DNA from: Streptomyces sp. NBC_00457
GTDB lineage: Bacteria > Actinomycetota > Actinomycetes > Streptomycetales > Streptomycetaceae
Direction: 5' to 3'
NCBI RefSeq assembly: GCF_036014015.1
Contig: NZ_CP107905.1
Location: 10,106,001-10,170,000, forward strand
Length of the DNA stretch: 64,000 bases
Positions 36,581-45,060 of the stretch are shown here, piece by piece. Numbering within the stretch: the stretch's first letter is position 1; each line of letters starts with the position of its first letter. The notes under the pieces were generated by a model that saw nothing but the letters and a program-made list of their open reading frames with translations, was not told the origin of the DNA and searched no databases. A program made the translations under genes and the position numbers.

Positions 36581-36908
36581 AAGCCTCATCAACCCAGCCA
36601 CACCACCTGAACGACGCCGCCCTGTGCCCAGTGCTCAGTGTCCGTGTGCAGAACCAGTCAGCTTGCCTTGCCTCCCGGACGACGGCCGCCTGGTGGTTCC
36701 GTGCAGATCAGCAAGACATTCGCTCGAAACATTGTGGGGCAATGGTCGCCCGACAGCGACTTAAAACTCTTAAGACTGTCTTGAGAATCCTCTGATTGCC
36801 CTGGCGCCGTCAGTTGTGGAGACTTTAACAGTGCTGGCTGGTCGACCCGTCCAGAGGGGATCGGACACACTGACTCGCTTAGCGGCGGGAGCGATACGCC
36901 GGTCGAAT
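36581..36908 (+). repeat. 328-bp direct repeat, left copy (leader/promoter region)
   Basis: This stretch matches 44241-44568 without gaps and with about eleven mismatches (offset exactly 7,660 bases). Its first 40 or so bases resemble the terminal DNA of the ISAs1 remnant (TGAACGACGCCGCCCTG also occurs, inverted, at about 35238-35254). The remainder is an AT-richer leader with no good reading frame. In this copy it lies about 240 bases before the radical SAM gene. No protein-coding gene is seen in 36471-37148. Confidence 0.9.
36769..36785. promoter_or_regulatory. Near-palindromic motif in left repeat, candidate regulator site
   Basis: CTTAAGACTGTCTTGAG is an inverted repeat (CTTAAGAC / GTCTTGAG, one mismatch, 1-base spacer). 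The related half-site CTTAAAACT starts nine bases upstream, and CTTGAGAAT lies inside and beyond the right arm, so the region also reads as three imperfect direct repeats. The motif is identical in the right copy. OmpR-type activators bind repeated half-sites, so the orphan regulator at 20376-21086 is a natural candidate. Confidence 0.45.
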
Positions 36909-37148
36909 CGAATCTTCGTGACGATGACGACGTCGCGTCGAGCGATGTCGCAGCCGATGCCGCCGCTGTCAGCGTGAGGGCAGCCAACCGCAGGCCGCAT
37001 CCCGCCTGATGCGCGCGGCCGCCTCGTTGGGGCTGTGTGAGCCCCGAGAGCGAGCGACGCTTCTCTCTCACCGGCGAGGCCCACTGCTGCGCTCGGATGT
37101 GCCCGGCTCAATCTTGCAGGGCGAACTGTGGACCAAGGGAGGGTCTGG

Positions 37149-38906
37149 ATGACTATCACGGATCAGCTATCAACGTCGCGACTCGAGGCCGATCTCTTCC
37201 TATTGCATGCGCCCAGCGTCTACGACTTCCGCGAGCGCGACGACATGCTGTTCGCTTATCTGAGCGACAGCGACAGCGTCAATGTCACCTCGGTCTACGA
37301 GATTTACCCAATCGGCTGGTTCTCGATAAAGCAGCGGCTGGCCGACTGCGGGTTCGACACGAAGATCGTGAATGTCGCCTCGTTAATGCTCATGCATCCT
37401 GATCTGGATGTCAAACGACTGCTCGCCCGCTTCGAGGCGCCGATCTTCGGGTTCGACCTGCATTGGATGGCGCACTGTCACGGCTCGGTCGAACTCGCGG
37501 CCCTCGTGAAAGAAGTGCACCCCGAAGCTCTCACCATCTTCGGCGGCATCTCGGCGACCTACTACGCCAAAGAACTGATCGAGTACCCGAGCGTCGACGT
37601 GGTCGTTCAGGGTTACGACACTCTCGACCCGGTCACCGAGCTGGTCACCAGGGTCCGGCAGGGCAACAGGGACTTTCGCTCCATTCCGAACCTGCTGTAC
37701 AAGGTCGACGGCGAAGTCCAATCCACCGGCTTCTCGCACACGCCGGACAGCAACTACAACAACGTGCGCAACGACTGGTCGTATTACCGCGAGGCGGCTG
37801 ACGGAGGGCCGTCAGCGTCCAAGCTCATCATGACCTTACCCAACACCGGCTGCGCGCATGACTGCGGCTGGTGCGGCGGGTCACGGTTCGCCTACCGCAA
37901 CATCATGGGCGTTAAAAGGACTCTGGTGCAGAAGGACAACGACCTCGTCGTCGAAGAGCTCCGCACCATGCAAGAGGCGGCGAAGCACACCTCGATATAC
38001 GCGCTCCAGTGTTATTCCGAGAACCGAACGCGGATGCACCAGTATCTGGACGCCGTGAAAGAACTCGGATACAAGAGCGTCCACTTCGAGCAGTTCAGTC
38101 TGACGCCATCCGACATTCTCAAAAAGATGGGCGAGTCCACAGATTCCTATATCATGCTCTCCCCGGAGTCCCACGACCTGAAGATCAGCAAGGCGGCCGG
38201 TCGCGGGAACTACACCATGGAGCAGATGGAGGAATGGATTCCTCGTGCCCTGGATGCCGGTGTAAAAGGCATCATGATCTGGTTCTTCATCGGCATGCCA
38301 CACCAGGACCGGCAATCGGTGATGGACACGATCGCGTACTCCGAGCGACTCATCCGCAAGTTCGGAGGGTGGGGCGCCCTTCCGCTCATTTGCCCGATGG
38401 TGCCGTTCCTGGACCCGGGGTGCCAGTTCTTCGAAGAACCGGAAAAGCACGGTTACCGTATCCACCACCGTACGCTGGAAGAACACCGCCAGGCCATGGT
38501 CGAGCCACTGTGGCATCGGCGGCTGAACTACGAAACACGCTGGCTTGACAGGCGCCAGCTTCAGGACGTCTCCTACGAGGCGATCGCCCGCCTGGTGGAG
38601 ATCAAGGGTGAGTACGGGGTGCTCCCGTCCGGTTTCTGCAAGGCCGTTCTCGGGACTATTGAGGAGACCCGGGAGCTGCTCGGGGAAATGGAACGAGCAC
38701 TGCTGCTCGACAAGAAGATGCCGGCCGAACTCCGGGACGAGATTCGTAACTACAACCGCAAGGTCCTGGCCTATACGAACGACCAGATCATGCCGGTTCC
38801 CCGGCCGCTCGGCGGCCGGTGGTTCGATGATGCCACCGTCCCGCCACAGATGATCGAGGACATTCTGGCATCGTCGGCTGCCTCGTCTCCGGTCCGCGGA
38901 GCATAA
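37149..38906 (+). CDS. Cobalamin-binding radical SAM protein
   Basis: ATG at 37149 with AAGGGAGGG just upstream gives 585 residues. The N-terminal third (about 20-190) is a B12-binding-type domain (GWFSIKQRLADCGFDTKIVN, IFGFDLHWMAHCHGSVELA, LTIFGGISATYYAKELI). The radical SAM core follows, with the 4Fe-4S cysteines C235, C239 and C242 in NTGCAHDCGWCGGS, and later GIMIWFFIGMPHQDRQSV. The Cys-Gly-Gly-Ser sequence after the cluster motif resembles the uncharacterised TIGR04190-like group. Known relatives do methylations at unactivated carbon or rearrangements. It is followed by a carrier protein and a ligase, so a carrier-bound substrate is possible. Its substrate is unknown. Confidence 0.85.
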   Translation: MTITDQLSTSRLEADLFLLHAPSVYDFRERDDMLFAYLSDSDSVNVTSVYEIYPIGWFSIKQRLADCGFDTKIVNVASLMLMHPDLDVKRLLARFEAPIFGFDLHWMAHCHGSVELAALVKEVHPEALTIFGGISATYYAKELIEYPSVDVVVQGYDTLDPVTELVTRVRQGNRDFRSIPNLLYKVDGEVQSTGFSHTPDSNYNNVRNDWSYYREAADGGPSASKLIMTLPNTGCAHDCGWCGGSRFAYRNIMGVKRTLVQKDNDLVVEELRTMQEAAKHTSIYALQCYSENRTRMHQYLDAVKELGYKSVHFEQFSLTPSDILKKMGESTDSYIMLSPESHDLKISKAAGRGNYTMEQMEEWIPRALDAGVKGIMIWFFIGMPHQDRQSVMDTIAYSERLIRKFGGWGALPLICPMVPFLDPGCQFFEEPEKHGYRIHHRTLEEHRQAMVEPLWHRRLNYETRWLDRRQLQDVSYEAIARLVEIKGEYGVLPSGFCKAVLGTIEETRELLGEMERALLLDKKMPAELRDEIRNYNRKVLAYTNDQIMPVPRPLGGRWFDDATVPPQMIEDILASSAASSPVRGA

Positions 38907-39109
38907 ATGAACTCACCGCCGCATATCCAGGGCGAATCAGCTGACCGTCTCCGGCCGTTCCTTGAGCATTGGCCGGGCGGACAGCGCAGGTACGGTGATG
39001 CCGGCCAGGCGCTGAGCGGGATTGAACGCGCTGACCCGGCCGTCGTGTCCGCGCCCAGACTGTCGCCAACACACTCCGATGGAAAATCGGTGAAGCAGAG
39101 GAGGATGTC
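38907..39109 (+). other. Spacer between radical SAM and ACP genes with a doubtful 69-codon frame
   Basis: An ATG directly after the radical SAM stop opens 69 codons (NSPPHIQGESADRLRPFLEH...), running just past the ACP start. Composition is plausible, but there is no recognisable domain and no ribosome site. It may be the remnant of a gene lost by deletion. The ACP ribosome site (GAGGAGG at about 39098) lies at its end. Confidence 0.35.
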
Positions 39110-39349
39110 GTGTTAACCGACCGGGATGTGCAGGAGCTGGTGGCAAGGATCCTGGAGATCGACGTTGCCGATGTCGGGATCGATAAGTCATTTTATGTGG
39201 ATCTCGAGATGGACTCGCTCCACAAAGCGGAATTCATCGTGGCGCTGGAGCGTGCCTGCGGCGCGGAGTTCACCCCGGCGGATGCCGCAGAGATGGACAG
39301 TGTCGGTGACGTGATGCGGCTGCTTCGCGACCAGCAGCGGGTGCCATGA
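39110..39349 (+). CDS. Discrete acyl carrier protein
   Basis: GTG at 39110 follows GAGGAGG and gives 79 residues, normal for a stand-alone ACP. The phosphopantetheine serine is S36 in DLEMDSLHKAEF, with helix II after it. The acidic character and VARILEIDVADVGIDKSFYV start fit the family. It overlaps the following ligase gene by four bases (ATGA), so the ligase probably loads it. It likely carries the substrate of the neighbouring radical SAM enzyme or of the broken ketosynthase. Confidence 0.88.
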   Translation: MLTDRDVQELVARILEIDVADVGIDKSFYVDLEMDSLHKAEFIVALERACGAEFTPADAAEMDSVGDVMRLLRDQQRVP

Positions 39350-40914
39350 AGGCCACCACCGGAATTGCGAACCCGGTCGAGTTGCTGCTACTCGGCCATG
39401 CCGGCGACCGGCGCTGCGGCGTGGACCGCAGGGTCGGTGAGGTCACCTACGCCGACATGCGGGGTGCGGTGACGCAATACGCCGGGCGTCTGCGGGCTGC
39501 GGGGGTGCGGCCGGGCTGCCGTGCGGTCGTCGTCTCCGACGACTGCATCGCAGCGATCACCTCCGTACTCGCCTTGTGGTGGCACGGGTGCGTACCCATC
39601 GTGCTGCACCCGACGCTCCGGCCTGAGGAGATCGGCTTCATCGTGCGGGACAGCGAGGCGGAGTTCGCCGAGCTGAACGTCACCCCCGAGCACGAGGCGG
39701 CCCTGCGGGCCGAGCTGGGCGTGATCGACACGGAAATGCGCGCGGCCGGGCGCGTCGGGTTGCTCACCGAACTCGGCCCCAACAGCGTGGACCAGTCCAC
39801 GCTCCCGCCGGCCGCCTTCCGCGAAACCGATGAGCTGCTGGTTCAGTACACCTCCGGCAGCACCGGCAGGCCCCGCGGCGTACGGCACTGCCTGCGGGCG
39901 GTGAACGCGGTCCTGCGCGGCGTCGGCAGCATGCTGGAGCTCACTCCGGACGACGTCGTGCTGTCCACGGCAAAACTGTCGTTCGGATACGGATTCGGGA
40001 ACTCGCTGCTGTACCCGTACGCCGCGGGCGCGAGCTCGGTGCTGCTCGACGGTCAGGCGGACCCCTACCACGTGGCGGCGGCGCTCGACGAATACCGGCC
40101 GACCGTGCTGTTCTCCGTGCCTCGGCTCTACGACGGCCTGCTCCATCTCTCGGAACAGGGCAAGGCGATCGAGACCGGTTCGCTGCGACTGGCTGTGGCC
40201 GCCGGGGAGCATCTGCCAGGTCAACTGGCCACCCGTATCACCGAAGCGTTCAACGTGCCGCTGATCAATGGGTTCGGCGCTACCGAGGTCCTGCACATGG
40301 TCGTGGCGGCTGCCGTGGGGCAGGGCGGGGCCCCCGGTCCCGGATCGATCGGTTTCCCGGTTCCCGAGGTGACCGCGACCATTCGCGACGACGCGGGTCG
40401 GCCGCTCGGCGACGAGATCCCCGGCCGGCTGCACATCACTACGGAGTCGGCCGCGCTCGGCTACCTCAACCAGCCCGAGGACACCGCCCGCGCGTTCGCC
40501 GATGGCGGCGTCTACACAGGTGACATCGCGTTCCGCGCGACCAGCGGCGACATCTGCCACGTCGGCCGCGCCGACGACATGCTCCTGCTCGGCGGATACA
40601 AGATCGCGCCTGCCGAGATCGAGCGCGTGGTCCGAGGAATCGCCGAGGTCGCTGATTGCGCGGTCGTGGGCAGCACGGATCCCAACGGGCTCGAACAAGC
40701 CACGGTGTATGTCGTGGCGCGGGACCCGGCCCACCCGGACAAGGTCCGTAAGGCGGTCAGATCGGCACTGCGCGCCAGCCTGGCACCGTACAAGAGGCCG
40801 TCCCGGGTCGAGATCATCGACGAACTCCCTGTCACCGCCAACGGCAAGCTGGCCCGCTTCCGCCTCCGCCGCCAGCTTGGCGGTCCCGTCGGTAGTCCGG
40901 AGGGCAGGACATGA
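39346..40914 (+). CDS. AMP-dependent acyl/aryl ligase loading the discrete ACP
   Basis: A 522-residue ANL-superfamily enzyme. The A3 phosphate loop is VQYTSGSTGRPRGVRH, then LSFGYGFGNSLLYP, INGFGATEVLHM (A5 region), GVYTGDIAF (A7), and the C-terminal lysine region LPVTANGKLARFRLRR (A10). Length and LSTAKLSFGYG resemble benzoate-CoA-ligase-type and fatty-acyl ligases more than NRPS domains; there is no fused carrier. Start overlaps the ACP stop, and its own stop overlaps the broken ketosynthase start, so the four genes form one operon. Substrate unknown. Confidence 0.88.
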   Translation: MKATTGIANPVELLLLGHAGDRRCGVDRRVGEVTYADMRGAVTQYAGRLRAAGVRPGCRAVVVSDDCIAAITSVLALWWHGCVPIVLHPTLRPEEIGFIVRDSEAEFAELNVTPEHEAALRAELGVIDTEMRAAGRVGLLTELGPNSVDQSTLPPAAFRETDELLVQYTSGSTGRPRGVRHCLRAVNAVLRGVGSMLELTPDDVVLSTAKLSFGYGFGNSLLYPYAAGASSVLLDGQADPYHVAAALDEYRPTVLFSVPRLYDGLLHLSEQGKAIETGSLRLAVAAGEHLPGQLATRITEAFNVPLINGFGATEVLHMVVAAAVGQGGAPGPGSIGFPVPEVTATIRDDAGRPLGDEIPGRLHITTESAALGYLNQPEDTARAFADGGVYTGDIAFRATSGDICHVGRADDMLLLGGYKIAPAEIERVVRGIAEVADCAVVGSTDPNGLEQATVYVVARDPAHPDKVRKAVRSALRASLAPYKRPSRVEIIDELPVTANGKLARFRLRRQLGGPVGSPEGRT

Positions 40915-41255
40915 GCTGGGAGATCATCGGGATGAGCGCGGTATGCGCTCTGGGGGGACACTGTCGCCGGTATCCACGGCGCATTGTGTTCCGGACAGCC
41001 CGGCCTGGTACCGATTTCGACGTTCGACGCGTCCCGGTACCGCGCGGAGGCGGCGTATGAAGTGCCGGACCGGCTGCGCCCTGGTGTGGATGAACTGCTC
41101 CGGGCGGCCACAAGCTGGCTCGTCCGCGTGGTCCGGGAAGCCCTGACCGACGCGGGCCAGCCGGAACCAGAGCCCGGGCTGGCGGTACTGGTCGGGACCA
41201 CGCACCGGGGGATGCGGATCGCCGAACTCTGGTGGCAGCACGACGGCCCCCTCAT
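40911..41255 (+). pseudogene. Beta-ketoacyl synthase N-terminal fragment
   Basis: The frame starts MSWEIIGMSAVCALG, a ketosynthase N-terminus. At a run of six G (40952-40957) it shifts and continues in another frame: GDTVAGIHGALCSGQPGLVP, ASRYRAEAAYEVPDRLRPGV, then REALTDAGQ and LAVLVGTTHRGMRIAELWW. All match the first 110 residues of FabF/FabB-like synthases. The catalytic cysteine region and both histidines are missing because the gene breaks off near 41255, where unrelated DNA begins. The pathway encoded by this operon is thus incomplete here. Confidence 0.75.
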
Positions 41256-41487
41256 TGCCCAACTTCTGATAGCCGGAACTACCAGCATCTTCGGGCTTCA
41301 TCGCTCTGTGCCTCCGGTCTGCGTCGGCCAAGTGAAGTCGGAGGACGGCGGGACAGGAGGGACCACGGTGTTCCTTACGGTCTTGGGGAGTTGGCTCAAG
41401 CAGGGCAAGCGGGAGGTGCCTGGGCCAGGCGGTCGGAAGTACGGGCGGTGGGGGTGCCGCCCACGGATGGGGCGGCACCCATGGGTC

Positions 41488-42085
41488 ATCGATCCTGGGA
41501 CAGTGCGAGCAGCCAGTGCGAGCAGCTGGGCGAAGGTGCCGTTGGCGGCGGCGAGGTCCTCGTAGCGGCCCTGTTCAGTGATCCGGCCCTCCTTCATCAC
41601 GATGATCGAGTCGGCAACACGCGTGTTCTCCAGCCGGTGCGTCACAACGACCGTGGTGCGGTCCGCGGCCATCGCCTTGAGCGTTTCGAACGCCCGGTGC
41701 TCGCCTTCCGGATCGACCTGCGAGGTGGGCTCGTCCATGATCAACAGGTCCGGGAGCCGGTACAGGCCACGGGCGCAGGCCACGCGCTGCCACTGCCCGC
41801 CGGACAGCTCCACCCCGCTGAAGATCTCCCGTGCCAAAAGGGTGTCGAGCCCGTCAGGAAGGTCTGCGACCGCCTTGCGCAGGCCCACAGCGTCGATCGC
41901 CTCCCACACCGGGCCGTCGCCGTCGGTGCGGGGCTGGCCCAGGGTGATGTTCTCGCGAACCCGCAGCGGCCACTGCGCGAAGTACTGCGGCACCAGGCCG
42001 GTCAGCGCCCACACAGTGTCCGGGTCCACCTCGGTGAGGTCGGCACCGTTCCAGGTCACCTTGCCCTTGTCGGCCATGAGGAGCC
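41488..42085 (-). pseudogene. ABC transporter ATP-binding domain, N-terminally truncated
   Basis: The minus frame contains Q-loop LTGLVPQYFAQWPLRVRENI, signature VELSGGQWQRVACARGL, Walker B LLIMDEPTSQVDPEG and the switch histidine VVVTHRLENT. The Walker A and all membrane domains are missing; the sequence begins abruptly at LLMADKGKV, next to a PIG-L fragment. A 13-bp tandem duplication (41502-41527) shifts the last codons; without it the protein would end LLALSQDR at TGA 41488-41490. It resembles the C-terminal nucleotide-binding domain of a fused exporter. Confidence 0.8.
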
Positions 42086-42238
42086 GGCCTTCGCCCCCGC
42101 ATCGCGTATGGGGTCGTGTGACTGGACGGCTCCGACGACGGGTGCGTGTCGGGTGTGGAGGGCGAGGGTGCCTCCGGCCCACAGTTCGAGGTCGTCGGCG
42201 TGGGCCATGACGGCTAAGACGGATGGGTGCAGATCCAA
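42085..42238 (-). pseudogene. PIG-L/LmbE-family deacetylase, N-terminal fragment
   Basis: From ATG 42238 the sequence reads MDLHPSVLAVMAHADDLELW and AGGTLALHTRH, then QSHDPIRDAGAKAG. AHADDLELWAGGT is the zinc-binding AHPDDxE motif region of LmbE-like N-deacetylases. Only about 50 residues survive before it joins the truncated ABC domain near 42085. The fused fragments mark a deletion endpoint. Confidence 0.65.
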
Positions 42239-42322
42239 TGAGGGTGCAGTCGATCAGGTGGTGGGTATGACTTGGTCGCGGTAGCGGGTCTGGTGGTTGC
42301 GGATGAACTCCTGCTGCTGGTG

Positions 42323-43698
42323 CTACGCCCAGTGGGTGTCGAAGTCGCCGTTGGCGCGGACGGCACGCAGCTTGAGCACGGCTTCAGCTCCGGACAGGCC
42401 CCAGCGGACGCCGGTGATGTCCAGGCGGTGGTTCACGGCCTCGTCGATGCCCTTGCGCTGGGCGCCGCGCAGTTGGGCGGCGCGGGCGGCTTCCTCGAGT
42501 GCGGCGGCGGTCTGCTGCACGCCGCCGCCCGGCAGGACCCGGGCGTGACGGGCGACCCGGCTCTCGGCGGAGGCATCGCCGCTGTCGTGCAGGCACCAGG
42601 CTGCTCGCCACAGATATTCGAGCACGTGGATGAGGTCGACGATGATGTGGACGTCCACGCCGCGCTGCCATGCTTCGGCCTTGATGAGGTCGTGTTGATG
42701 GCGGGCACCGTCGACCAGGACGACCCAGCAACGGCGGTGGGCGGGGTCGCGGTGCTCTGCCTGGTCGAACACGGCAGACACCACCTGCGCGGCGGTGTCG
42801 GTCACCGAGCCGCACAACCACTTCGACCGGGCTTTCGGCCCCTGGCGGCGCTCGGGCGCCGCGCCGTGGTCGGTGTCTTGCCGGTCGGGGCCGGCGATGA
42901 TGTCGTCGACCGTGCGCGGCGCGGGTTCGGCATCGCAGACGGCTCGCAGGGTGGCCATCCGTTTCCTGCCGTGCTTCTCCCCGGACGCCAGCCGGGTCTT
43001 CATCGCGTTGCCGCCCTTGGCCGCCGCGGCCTTCGCGGTGTCCTCACGCAGCGCTTCGGGCCTGATCACCACGCCCTTGCCGTCCACGGACAAGATCAGC
43101 GGCGTGGCGTCGGTGCAGGGAGTCGGCACGAGGGCGTCGTAGAACGCGTCAATGTCCACCGCGGCGCTGACAGCGAGTTCCTGGGACCTGCCGGTGCCCG
43201 ATGCCGGCGCCCGTGACGGCGTTGATCCGCTCGCAGGCGTCGGCGAAGCTGCCGCGGGCGGACTCGATCGCGGCGAGCCTGGCCAGCCCGTGCGAATGCA
43301 TCCCGTCCGGCGGGTTCAGCACCCCGTCGGCCGGGTGCAGGTCCGCCACCCCGGTGCCGCGGTAGGCGATCCGGACCACGGTGACCTTGCCGAACACCGT
43401 GGCCAGAATCCGGCGCCGGCCCCGCTCGATCCGCGAGCGCCCGACACCGGCGCTGTCCACGATCTCTGCACGACGCGCCTCGTCCCTGGCCCGCAACGTC
43501 AGGTGGTCCTGGAACAGGCTGCCGGGTGACCTCGCGCATCCGTGCCCCCAGCAGATCCTCCAACTGCGCGCGCGTCATCACCGCCGCCTCGGGGGCCGCC
43601 GGCTCTGCACACGCCGCGGCGAACGGACCCGCCGAGACGGCGAAGGCGTCCTCACGCGCCGCGAGCGCACCCCTGGCCGGCCCGACCACGCTCACCAC
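42323..43698 (-). pseudogene. ISKra4-family transposase, frameshifted
   Basis: Three reverse frames make up one transposase: MTRAQLEDLLGARMREVTRQ from 43698, then RDEARRAEIVDSAGVGRSRI and FGKVTVVRIAYRG, then DIDAFYDALVPTPC, ILSVDGKGVVIRPEAL, DGARHQHDLIKAEAWQRGVD and GVRWGLSGAEAVLKLRA to a stop at 42323. The order and motifs match ISKra4 transposases. Two frame changes (near 43510 and 43190) make it inactive as read. It overlaps the accessory gene upstream by seven bases. Confidence 0.8.
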
Positions 43699-44132
43699 CC
43701 CTGCTTCCTGCCGTCGACCTTGAACAGCCCGGAAGAAGGCTCGGCCAGGATCCCGCGCTCCACGAGCCTCTTCAGCTTCGAGCGCATCCCCTCGACATGC
43801 CGCGGCTCGGTCCCCAGACCCAGGTGCGGGCAGATCTCTTTGCAGCGCATCGCCGCCCCCGAGGCCGCGAACAAAGCGATGATCTCCCGGTACTCCGGTG
43901 ACATCACCGTCACGTCCAGCTCTGCCTCGGCCTTCACCAGCGCCACAGCGACCCCGCCGGCACCCCCACCCGCGGCATCCGCGTCCGGCACCGGCGAAGA
44001 CGGCGCGGCCGGCACCTCCTCCACCGTCTCGCGCGCGATCTGCAACCGCGCCAGCCGCTCCTCAGCCCGCCTGGCCTCCAGTGCCTCCAACAACGAGGGC
44101 ACACCACACCCACCCTCGCTCAGCACCCGCAC
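43692..44132 (-). CDS. ISKra4-associated HTH protein
   Basis: A 146-residue protein directly upstream of, and overlapping, the ISKra4 transposase. The N-terminal half is a coiled-coil-like ALEARRAEERLARLQIARET. The C-terminal half has a winged-helix pattern (EYREIIALFAASGAAMRCKE, GMRSKLKRLVERGIL). Similar small proteins accompany Streptomyces transposases of this family; a role in controlling transposition is inferred. This frame is intact. Confidence 0.65.
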   Translation of the reverse strand: MRVLSEGGCGVPSLLEALEARRAEERLARLQIARETVEEVPAAPSSPVPDADAAGGGAGGVAVALVKAEAELDVTVMSPEYREIIALFAASGAAMRCKEICPHLGLGTEPRHVEGMRSKLKRLVERGILAEPSSGLFKVDGRKQGW

Positions 44133-44240
44133 GCCTCACGGCGGGCTCGACCCCGGCGACGGTGGAAGTCGGCAAGACCAGCTACATCCCGAACCTCTGC
44201 GAATCACCCCCAACGAGGCACCCCCAGAAGATCTGCACCC

Positions 44241-44568
44241 AAGCCTCATCAACCCGGCCACACCACCTGAACGACGCCGCCCTGTGCCCAGTGCTCAGTG
44301 CCCGTGTGCAGAACCAGCCAGCTTGCCTTGCCTCCCGGACGACGGCCGCCTGGTGGTTCCGTGCAGATCAGCAAGACATTCGCTCGAAACATCGTGGGGC
44401 AATGGTCACCCGACAGCGCCTTAAAACTCTTAAGACTGTCTTGAGAATCCTCTGATTTCCCTGACGCCGTCGGTTGTGGAGACTTTAACAGTGCTGGCTG
44501 GTCGACCCGTCCAGAGGGGATCGGACACACTGACTCGCTTAGTGACGGGAGCGATACGCCGGTCGAAT
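44241..44568 (+). repeat. 328-bp direct repeat, right copy (apd operon leader)
   Basis: The right copy of the repeat at 36581-36908. It ends 21 bases before the apd2 start, so it is the natural leader and probable promoter of the right-arm biosynthetic operon. Its first bases are again ISAs1-end-like. The left copy was presumably derived from this one by duplication or recombination. Confidence 0.9.
44429..44445. promoter_or_regulatory. Near-palindromic motif in right repeat, candidate regulator site for apd operon
   Basis: Identical to the motif at 36769-36785 (CTTAAGACTGTCTTGAG), located about 145 bases before the apd2 start. Its conservation in both copies, while neighbouring bases differ, is weak support for function. 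No matching copy was noticed upstream of the left-arm FAD gene apart from a short CTTAAG at about 35164. Confidence 0.45.
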
Positions 44569-44589
44569 CTCCGTGACGAAAGGGCTCCG

Positions 44590-45060
44590 ATGAACGCGCT
44601 TGCCATCACGCCGAGAATTCACCATGTCGCCATTCAGACCGATGATGTGGAGTCCACGACCAGATGGTATGAGGAGTTCCTGGAGGCGACGGTGGAGTGG
44701 TCGCTCAGCACGTTTTCGCCGCTCACTCACTCGCGTCTCCCGGGGATCGAGAAGCTGGTCGAGCTGAAGGTGGGGGACCTGCGGCTGCACGTCTTCGACC
44801 GGGCTGGGCACACCCAGGACGGGCCCGACCAGCTCGGCTATCAGTTCCAGCACATCGGGATCACCGTGGACCGCCACGAGGACCTCGTCGAGCTTCGGAA
44901 GCGCTGGTGGCAGGTCCGGGAGCGGCACGGCATCCAGTGGAGGCGGGACGAGCCGCCGTCGGACATCGTGACCGACGACGACGGGATGCAGAGTCTCTAC
45001 GTCCTGGATCCCAACGGCCTTGAGCTGGAGTTCATCTACTTTTCGGGTGCAGCGACATGA
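44590..45060 (+). CDS. apd2: L-DOPA 2,3-dioxygenase (Apd2/LmbB1 family)
   Basis: A 156-residue single-module VOC protein. The iron ligands expected of the family can be placed at RIHHVAIQTDD, FQHIGITVDRHED and the glutamate of GLELEFIYF (2-His-1-carboxylate). Size and order fit LmbB1 and the PBD homologues that cleave the L-DOPA ring extradiol, after which the product cyclises to the 2,3-dihydropyrrole. The stop overlaps the tyrosine hydroxylase start (ATGA), the same gene pairing as in lincomycin and PBD clusters. GAAAGGG precedes the ATG. Confidence 0.88.
   Translation: MNALAITPRIHHVAIQTDDVESTTRWYEEFLEATVEWSLSTFSPLTHSRLPGIEKLVELKVGDLRLHVFDRAGHTQDGPDQLGYQFQHIGITVDRHEDLVELRKRWWQVRERHGIQWRRDEPPSDIVTDDDGMQSLYVLDPNGLELEFIYFSGAAT

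Noticed and set aside
37149..38906. Radical SAM enzyme as a RiPP-maturing enzyme
   Set aside because: No SPASM or RiPP-recognition domain is visible, there is no clear precursor peptide or leader peptidase nearby, and the adjacent genes are an ACP and an acyl ligase. The 71-residue frame at 34961-35176 lies on the other strand in a different operon.
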